NCBI GenBank assembly: GCA_031430695.1
Contig: JANPBZ010000055.1
Coordinates: 1 to 7,453 of the forward strand
DNA from: JAENVT01 sp031430695
GTDB taxonomy: Bacteria > Actinomycetota > Acidimicrobiia > Acidimicrobiales > Ilumatobacteraceae
Reading direction: 5' to 3'
Length of the DNA stretch: 7,453 nt
Shown: one piece after another, positions 1-4,217 of the stretch
Position numbering within the stretch: position 1 is the stretch's first letter
Layout of the letters: every line of letters begins with the position of its first letter
Made by a program: the position numbers and the translations under genes
The notes under the pieces: model-generated
What the model was told of the DNA's origin: nothing
Database searches by the model: none
The model's input: the letters and a program-made list of their open reading frames with translations, nothing else

Positions 1-343
1 TCGGGACCGGGCCCGGCGAACTGCTCGAGGTGGTCAGCGAGCGCCGGAATGATTGCGGCGGGGATCGACACGGTCCGCCGGCCGACGTACGACTTCGGGT
101 CACCGAGGATCCGGGTGCCGTTGGCCAACTCCGAGGCAGAAGCGACCACTGTGACGGTGGCTTGTCGAGATCGAGGTTTCTTCGAGTGAGCGCGAACAGC
201 GCACCGAGCCGCAATGCCATGTAAGTGGCCATCAACACGAGCGCCTTGAATCTGCGCTCGGCAAGTTCAACGTCGCAGGCACAGGAGGCTCTCGGATTCG
301 AGGACGAGGTGCAGCTCGCGCCGATTAGCTCACGGTTCGGCAT
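1..343 (-). pseudogene. Tyrosine recombinase (phage-type integrase) remnant, frameshifted and cut by the left edge
   Basis: Read on the minus strand, about 273 to 163 encodes VELAERRFKALVLMATYMAL followed by RLGALFALTRRNLDLDK. This matches the catalytic-domain start of tyrosine recombinases, usually written 'RALVLLAAYTGLRWGEL..LRRRDLDLD'. The following part fits only in a second frame (about 161 to 1): ATVTVV..., then GDPKSYVGRRTVSIP and ALADHLEQF, the familiar 'PKSRAGRRTVALP..L..HL' block. The switch lies at about 157-163, where GACAAGCCACC looks one base short of a codon series reading D-K-A-T. The catalytic Arg of box I is kept (codon 209-211), but the usual 'GEL' Glu is Ala. The N-terminal core-binding domain is absent: residues before VELAERR (from an ATG at 343) look unrelated. 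The His-x-x-Arg and Tyr motifs would lie beyond the edge. It starts 10 bases after the debranching-enzyme stop. I infer a decayed integrase; a sequencing error could explain the frameshift but not the missing N-terminus. Confidence 0.75.
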
Positions 344-353
344 GGTCCGATCG

Positions 354-2474
354 CTACGTGGAGACGGTTCCCCACAGAGCAGCCGAGGTCGGGGCGTCGA
401 CTACTTGTATCCCGTCTGCACCGATGTCTTCGATCACGGTTGCTCCGCCGTGGCGGGCCAAGACGATTCGCAGGTTGTGGTGGCCGACTCTGAGCCGGTC
501 GATCTCGAGTCGAGGGAGCCAGTCGGGCAGCCGTGCGTTGAGGTAGCACCGGCCGTTAGGTGCATCGGGAACCACGCCGAGGAACAGTTGGAGGGCGAGC
601 GGGGCGGCCGCCGCGGCCCAGGCTTGTGGAATGTTGGCTTCGGCGTACGGAACCGGGCCGCCGAGGTCGCGTTCGATGCCACAGAACAGCTCGGGGAGTC
701 GTGACTCTTCGAATGCGCACGCCGCGTCGAGCATGCTGTGAACCAGCGTGGCCGCTAAGTCGTCGAGGCCGTATCGGACCATGCCGGCGGCGGTGAGCAT
801 CGTGTCATGGGGCCACACGGAGCCGCGTTGGTATGACAGCGGGTTGTACCGGGGATGCTTCGACGACAGCGTGCGGAGCCCCCACCCGCTGAACATGTCG
901 TCGGCGACCAGCCGCTCGGCTGTCCGGCGGGCATGGTCCGGGCTTGGCAGGCCGCACCACAGTAGCTGACCGGGGTTGGAGCTGACCGTTCGTACGGGCT
1001 GCTTGTCACCGTCGATCGCGACTGCGTAGAAGTCCTCGTCGTCGAGCCAATAGCGCTCCTCGACGAGACTGCGCAACGTCGTTGCCGAATCCCGCAGTCG
1101 TTGGGCTTCGCCGTGTTCACCGGCGTGCACGTACAGCTCCGCCATCGCCAGTCGTGCTGCATACAGGTATCCCTGCAGCTCGATCGTCGCGAGCGGCAGT
1201 TTGGCCAACCCGCCTGTTGGTTCGAGGATCGCATCACCGGCGTCCTTCCAGCTCTGGTTGTAGTAGCCGAGTTGACTACGGGTCGCGTACTCCTGCAGGC
1301 CGTCCCCGTCTCGATCACCGAGCTCATCGCACCACTGCAAGGCGCGTAAGGCGGTCTCCATATGCGCTTCGATCAGAGAGTCGTCGCCCGTCCATCGCCA
1401 CGCGTTCCACAATGTCAGGCAGTACAAGGAAGGGGCGTCGTGCGTGCCGTAGTAGGGCGTGTGCGGGATCACCTTGCGGAAAGCCAGCTCTCCTCGACGC
1501 AGTTCGTGCGGCAGCTTGCCGGGCTCGCCGTCGCGCCAGTCGTCACGAGCCGTCGCCTGCAGCGGAGCCAAGGCTGCCAGCGCGCCTCGTGCTGGCCAAG
1601 CCCCGACGACGCCGGTCATGAGTGCGCTCACCAAGGTGTCGCGTCCGAACAGGCACATGAACCACGGCACCCCAGCTGAGACAAAAGGCGTGTCACCACC
1701 CCCGACGGCGAGGGAGTAAAGGTCCGCGCATCCCCGCTCGAATGGGAGTTGGAGAACGGGTTCGGTTTGCAGCGTGGGCGCCGAGTCGGGGACCAGTTCG
1801 GGTTCAGGACCGTGCGGATCACCCGCAAAGGCTTGGATGACTCCGTCGAGTTCGACCTCGGCATGGATGCAGCAAGTCCACTCTTCGGCATGGTCGAGCG
1901 CAAGGTCGAAGATGATCTGCGAACCAACGAACTCGGTCGACCTCTGCACCGGGTTAGGTGTGGAAAGCGCAACACGTAGTGCCCGGCAGAAACCCGCGCG
2001 CTCGTATCGCAACGTCAACTGTTCGCCATCGAACGTGCGCACGACATCGAGACGCGGCGGCAACCGTCGATCCTTGACCTCGAAGATGTCGGCGAAGTCG
2101 GAGTCCAGTTGTACGATCAGACGGGTCTCGATCCTCTCGTCCCCGAATCCTCTGATGGTGAGATCGTCGTGCAACCCCGCCGACACGCGACGGCGCAGCT
2201 TCAAGAACAGCGAGCCGGGCGCGAGCTCGCCCCGCTGGGTCCGTATCGATGGGCTTTGGAAATTCCACGTGGCCGTGCCATGACCTTCGCGATCGTGACC
2301 GACGAGCTGCCATTGCTGTCCCGCGATCGTGATTCGATAACTCGAAAGGACTCTGGTATCTGCGACGAAAAGACCATGCCGTTCGTCGGCGCGCAGATCA
2401 CCTTCCAGCCCGCACGCCATCGCCATCCCGTCGCCGTGCAGCACGACGGTCGGGTGTGGTATCTGGATGGTCAT
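354..2474 (-). CDS. Amylo-alpha-1,6-glucosidase / glycogen debranching family protein
   Basis: This 706-residue cytosolic glycoside hydrolase is expected to hydrolyse alpha-1,6 branch points or related oligosaccharides; the exact substrate of the bacterial family is poorly established. Residues ~1-210 form the GDE_N_bis-type beta domain (GLEGDLRADERHGLFVADTR at 22-41). Residues ~245-640 form the (alpha/alpha)6 catalytic domain, with the family signatures AGVPWFMCLFGRDT (267-280), GKLPHELRRGELA (319-331), YYGTHDAP (341-348), YYNQSWKDAGDAI (404-416), SSNPGQLLW (498-506), FSGWGLRTLSS (528-538), YNPLSYQRGSVWPHD (543-557) and RLPELFCG (592-599). Likely catalytic acids are in WKDAGD and PELFCG, by analogy with related (alpha/alpha)6 hydrolases. 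Length is normal for the family and no key block is missing. I chose the ATG at 2474 because homology begins there and it overlaps the preceding stop as ATGA. There is no Shine-Dalgarno, so translation is probably coupled. The open frame continues 119 codons upstream, but that stretch is a shadow of the membrane-protein gene. Confidence 0.93.
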   Translation of the reverse strand: MTIQIPHPTVVLHGDGMAMACGLEGDLRADERHGLFVADTRVLSSYRITIAGQQWQLVGHDREGHGTATWNFQSPSIRTQRGELAPGSLFLKLRRRVSAGLHDDLTIRGFGDERIETRLIVQLDSDFADIFEVKDRRLPPRLDVVRTFDGEQLTLRYERAGFCRALRVALSTPNPVQRSTEFVGSQIIFDLALDHAEEWTCCIHAEVELDGVIQAFAGDPHGPEPELVPDSAPTLQTEPVLQLPFERGCADLYSLAVGGGDTPFVSAGVPWFMCLFGRDTLVSALMTGVVGAWPARGALAALAPLQATARDDWRDGEPGKLPHELRRGELAFRKVIPHTPYYGTHDAPSLYCLTLWNAWRWTGDDSLIEAHMETALRALQWCDELGDRDGDGLQEYATRSQLGYYNQSWKDAGDAILEPTGGLAKLPLATIELQGYLYAARLAMAELYVHAGEHGEAQRLRDSATTLRSLVEERYWLDDEDFYAVAIDGDKQPVRTVSSNPGQLLWCGLPSPDHARRTAERLVADDMFSGWGLRTLSSKHPRYNPLSYQRGSVWPHDTMLTAAGMVRYGLDDLAATLVHSMLDAACAFEESRLPELFCGIERDLGGPVPYAEANIPQAWAAAAAPLALQLFLGVVPDAPNGRCYLNARLPDWLPRLEIDRLRVGHHNLRIVLARHGGATVIEDIGADGIQVVDAPTSAALWGTVST

Positions 2475-2938
2475 CGCGGCACATAGAGGGCGCCGATGAC
2501 GAGGCCCCACACCGTGTGCATCACAAGATTTGTCAACGCGAACCGCGAGTTCGCCGTCTTCAATCCCATGAAACCGATCCCACTCAAGGGGCCCACCAAT
2601 CCGCCGGCAAGGACCACGGCGAGGACACCACCCCACACCAGTCCGGCCAACACGCGATTGATACCGAGGTTCGGTTGGATGACCATCGCCCAAACCAGCA
2701 CCAGGAGCACGCTGTTCAGCAAGTGAGAGAGCAGACCGATCAGCCACGCGCTCGACCGGTCGGACACCATGTACTTGCGCCCGTGATCGGCGATGTCGAT
2801 CGCCACAAGTCCCGGCACCCGTCCCGCCCACAATCCGACCAACGCCATCAGGTACCCGCCCGCAACGCCCGCCAGCACGACGCTGCCGAAATCGACCTCG
2901 CGCCAGGTCAGTGTGTCCACGGCTGCAGTCGCTCGCAC
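2471..2938 (-). CDS. Four-helix integral membrane protein of unknown function
   Basis: This gene encodes 155 residues with four predicted transmembrane segments at about 18-38, 64-87, 95-116 and 134-152. They are joined by short loops with charged residues (DIADHGRKYMVSDRS at ~48-62). The last segment, HTVWGLVIGALYVPR, resembles the 'HxxxGxxxGxxY' ending of small DUF6789-like membrane proteins; this is a weak family guess, not an assignment. The start is the GTG at 2938, the first start after an in-frame TGA; a second GTG at 2920 is possible. No clear Shine-Dalgarno is visible. It begins 7 bases after the DUF2231 stop, and its TGA overlaps the ATG of the debranching enzyme by four bases. Expression is therefore probably coupled on both sides. 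Nothing in the sequence shows transport or catalysis; a membrane partner for the polysaccharide enzyme is conceivable but only an inference. Confidence 0.8.
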   Translation of the reverse strand: MRATAAVDTLTWREVDFGSVVLAGVAGGYLMALVGLWAGRVPGLVAIDIADHGRKYMVSDRSSAWLIGLLSHLLNSVLLVLVWAMVIQPNLGINRVLAGLVWGGVLAVVLAGGLVGPLSGIGFMGLKTANSRFALTNLVMHTVWGLVIGALYVPR

Positions 2939-2945
2939 TCAGCGG

Positions 2946-3533
2946 TCACGCTGGCGGCTCGGTGTCGTCGTGCTGGCCGGGGAGCACGTCGGTCTCGGAG
3001 TTGTGCCAGACGGGCGAGTCGCCTGCCGTCTCGACGTTGAAGCCGTAGTCGAAGACCAACGTCCCTCCGAACGTCGCACCCACCGACACCAACATCGCAA
3101 TGATGACGGAGAGCACAACGATCCCCACCGGCGTGACGGCTTCGGTGTGATAGCCGTTCAGCCGCCAGACGACGTCGGCGAGCGCGAGCACCGTGACGGT
3201 GATCATGATCGTGGCGTGGGTGTTGATCGTGCGTCGGGCTTGGGTGCCGGCCTCCGATGACCTCAGCGCGTCCCAGAAACCGGTGAGCGCGGCGAACACC
3301 GACACCGCCGCTCCGGCGATGAACGTGTAGGTGCCGGCGTGCCACAGCTCGCGCGCCCAGGTGCGGTCTTTGCCACCGATCGCCGAGATGACATCGAAGA
3401 CGGCGGCGAGGATGTAGGCGGCGATTGGGATGTCGGTCAGAGGCGGGTGCAACGGTTTGCCGGACCAACCTCGTAAGCCCTTGAACGTGCGGCCTTTCAG
3501 TGTGAGCGTCGGGCGGATAGAGAACTTTCGCAT
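2946..3533 (-). CDS. DUF2231 domain integral membrane protein
   Basis: This gene encodes 195 residues with the hallmarks of the DUF2231 membrane family. These are HPPLTDIPIAAYILAAVFDV at 29-48 leading into helix 1, helices at about 67-88 (ending TGFWD), 107-123 and 134-155, the polar INTHATIM at 103-110, and GGTLVFDYGFNV at 156-167. A hydrophilic acidic tail (GQHDDTEPPA) follows. The biochemical role of the family is unknown; some relatives sit beside redox or haem proteins, but no such motif is visible here. Two adjacent ATGs (3536, 3533) follow AAGGAGG; I prefer 3533 because it leaves four bases of spacing rather than one. The frame is open upstream to 3848 and joins a truncated pRiA4b-like segment without a stop. 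A 254-residue fusion from the ATG at 3710 is therefore also possible. It is the first intact gene of the operon with the next two genes. Confidence 0.88.
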   Translation of the reverse strand: MRKFSIRPTLTLKGRTFKGLRGWSGKPLHPPLTDIPIAAYILAAVFDVISAIGGKDRTWARELWHAGTYTFIAGAAVSVFAALTGFWDALRSSEAGTQARRTINTHATIMITVTVLALADVVWRLNGYHTEAVTPVGIVVLSVIIAMLVSVGATFGGTLVFDYGFNVETAGDSPVWHNSETDVLPGQHDDTEPPA

Positions 3534-3592
3534 CATTCCTCCTTGTCGATCCACGGGATGGTGAATCGTTGTTGGTTCGGTCTGCGACTCAT
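3533..3592 (-). CDS. Possible 19-codon upstream ORF coupled to the DUF2231 gene
   Basis: A short frame on the minus strand starts at ATG 3592 and reads MSRRPNQQRFTIPWIDKEE. It ends in a TGA (3535-3533) that overlaps the DUF2231 start as ATGATG. It lies in a different frame from both the truncated pRiA4b segment and the DUF2231 gene, and it contains the DUF2231 ribosome binding site in its last codons. Only a weak GGGA lies just before its ATG. It could be a leader peptide allowing coupled translation, or simply a chance frame at a deletion junction. I recognise no homolog. Confidence 0.2.
   Translation of the reverse strand: MSRRPNQQRFTIPWIDKEE
3538..3544 (-). promoter_or_regulatory. Strong Shine-Dalgarno for the DUF2231 gene
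   Basis: The minus strand reads AAGGAGG-AATG-ATG. The near-perfect site supports independent initiation at the ATG at 3533 and argues that the in-frame upstream segment is not required. The ATG at 3536 is only one base from the site and so is less likely. Confidence 0.75.
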
Positions 3593-3596
3593 GTCC

Positions 3597-3710
3597 CGAC
3601 AGCTCGGACAGCTTGATGCTCGAGGCCACCTCGATGCGCCGCCAGACCGGCGGCTTCACCTGTCGCAGCATCACCTTCAGCCTGTGGACCGTCCTCGCCT
3701 GTGTCGCCAT
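3597..3710 (-). pseudogene. Truncated plasmid pRiA4b ORF-3-like gene (N-terminal ~38 codons)
   Basis: Beginning at ATG 3710, the reading RTVHRLKVMLRQVKPPVWRR then IEVASSIKLSELS matches the start of the pRiA4b ORF-3-like family (typically 'YRLKVTLRGVRPPIWRRVEVPADITLAELH..'), a domain frequent on plasmids and in IS1096-type elements. A full member is roughly 150-200 residues; here homology stops after SELS at about 3597. The expected continuation ('..VIQAAMGW..HLHEF') is missing. No stop codon intervenes: the frame runs through GHESQTEPTTIHHPVDRQGG into the DUF2231 protein. The 5' end looks intact, with a good ribosome binding site, so an internal deletion or insertion removed the rest. I infer a remnant; a functional 254-residue fusion is the alternative. 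Confidence 0.7.
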
Positions 3711-3713
3711 CAG

Positions 3714-3721
3714 TTCCTCCC
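3714..3721 (-). promoter_or_regulatory. Shine-Dalgarno of the truncated pRiA4b-like gene
   Basis: The minus strand reads GGGAGGAA-CTG-ATG, with GGAGG five bases before the ATG at 3710. It fixes the start of the remnant and shows that its 5' end is original. Translation may still start here and read into the DUF2231 frame. Confidence 0.6.
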
Positions 3722-3978
3722 AATCCCAATGCAACCAGATGTCACGACCACCGCGTGACATTTCCCGGGACAGGCTTGAGCAGGCGTTCCCTACGACAGT
3801 CGCGTGAGCAGCCGCATGGGTAGTCGCGTTGGCGGCGCCACTGTCCACGCGAGCACGATGCGCGCCGCTTCTCCGGGCCGCTGGCCAACGAGGTACTGAC
3901 CGCGAGGTCCACCGAATTGCCGCGTCCGCCGGCGTGAACCGGAAATCTGTCCAGGCGGAGCGGGCGTCAAAGCGCGTT

Positions 3979-4179
3979 TCAATAGTGCTGTGCGGCCGGT
4001 CGGCGGTAGATCTCCGGTCCCGGCGGATTCCAGTTCATGCATTCGAGGTCGGGGGCTGACCGGATTGACTCGATCAGCTCCATGGGACCGCTGATCTTGG
4101 TTGGTGACGCGGAACAGATGAGTAACGGGGCACCGCGCACTGCCGGTTGCCAGCGCCATCGAGATGTGCCATGGTCCAT
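3979..4179 (-). CDS. Possible small hypothetical protein, 66 residues
   Basis: A minus-strand frame starting MDHGTSRWRW and ending IYRRPAAQHY lies just upstream of, and divergent from, the delta-60 gene. The central part (KISGPMELIESIRSAPDLEC, then MNWNPPGPE) uses mostly G/C-ending codons, by my count about three quarters, and has a short amphipathic helix-like stretch. The N-terminal third does not show this bias. No ribosome binding site precedes the ATG at 4179 or the alternative at 4185. I recognise no family. It could be a real small gene, the end of a decayed gene, or chance. Confidence 0.25.
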   Translation of the reverse strand: MDHGTSRWRWQPAVRGAPLLICSASPTKISGPMELIESIRSAPDLECMNWNPPGPEIYRRPAAQHY

Positions 4180-4203
4180 CGTCAACGAGTTCGGGACGTG
4201 AAC

Positions 4204-4210
4204 GAGGGAG
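4204..4210 (+). promoter_or_regulatory. Shine-Dalgarno of the delta-60 repeat gene
   Basis: GAGGGAG lies seven bases before the ATG at 4218. It decides this start over the in-frame ATG at 4164, which would add 18 low-complexity residues (MCHGPSSTSSGRERGSTA) and has no comparable site. Confidence 0.7.
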
Positions 4211-4217
4211 CACCGCT

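Larger units (their letters stand above)
3711..4217. other. Divergent intergenic region, no confident gene
   Basis: About 507 bases separate the leftward operon from the rightward delta-60 gene, so promoters for both should lie here. I see no convincing paired -35/-10 boxes; a TTGACT at 4065-4070 has no matching -10. A short direct repeat AGTCGCGT occurs at 3798 and 3822, and a TCCCGGGA palindrome at about 3762-3769. Minus-strand frames at 3979-4179 and at about 3791-3925 (ending ARIVLAWTVAPP...) have moderately coding-like codon use but no recognised homology. They may be decayed gene pieces. No tRNA, riboswitch or terminator was recognised. Confidence 0.5.

Noticed and set aside
1..189. A plus-strand frame open from the left edge (ends RDRGFFE)
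   Set aside because: It is the complement of the integrase segment, which has clear family motifs on the minus strand.
225..704. A 159-codon plus-strand frame
   Set aside because: It lies mostly antisense to the debranching enzyme and its codon use reflects that gene; no family features are seen.
2475..2831. A 119-codon N-terminal extension of the debranching enzyme starting at 2831
   Set aside because: The extension is Arg/Gly/His-rich shadow sequence over the membrane-protein gene. Family homology begins at the ATG at 2474, which overlaps the upstream stop as ATGA.
4164..4217. An upstream start for the delta-60 gene giving 18 extra residues
   Set aside because: The extra residues are low complexity and lack a ribosome binding site, whereas GAGGGAG sits correctly before the ATG at 4218.
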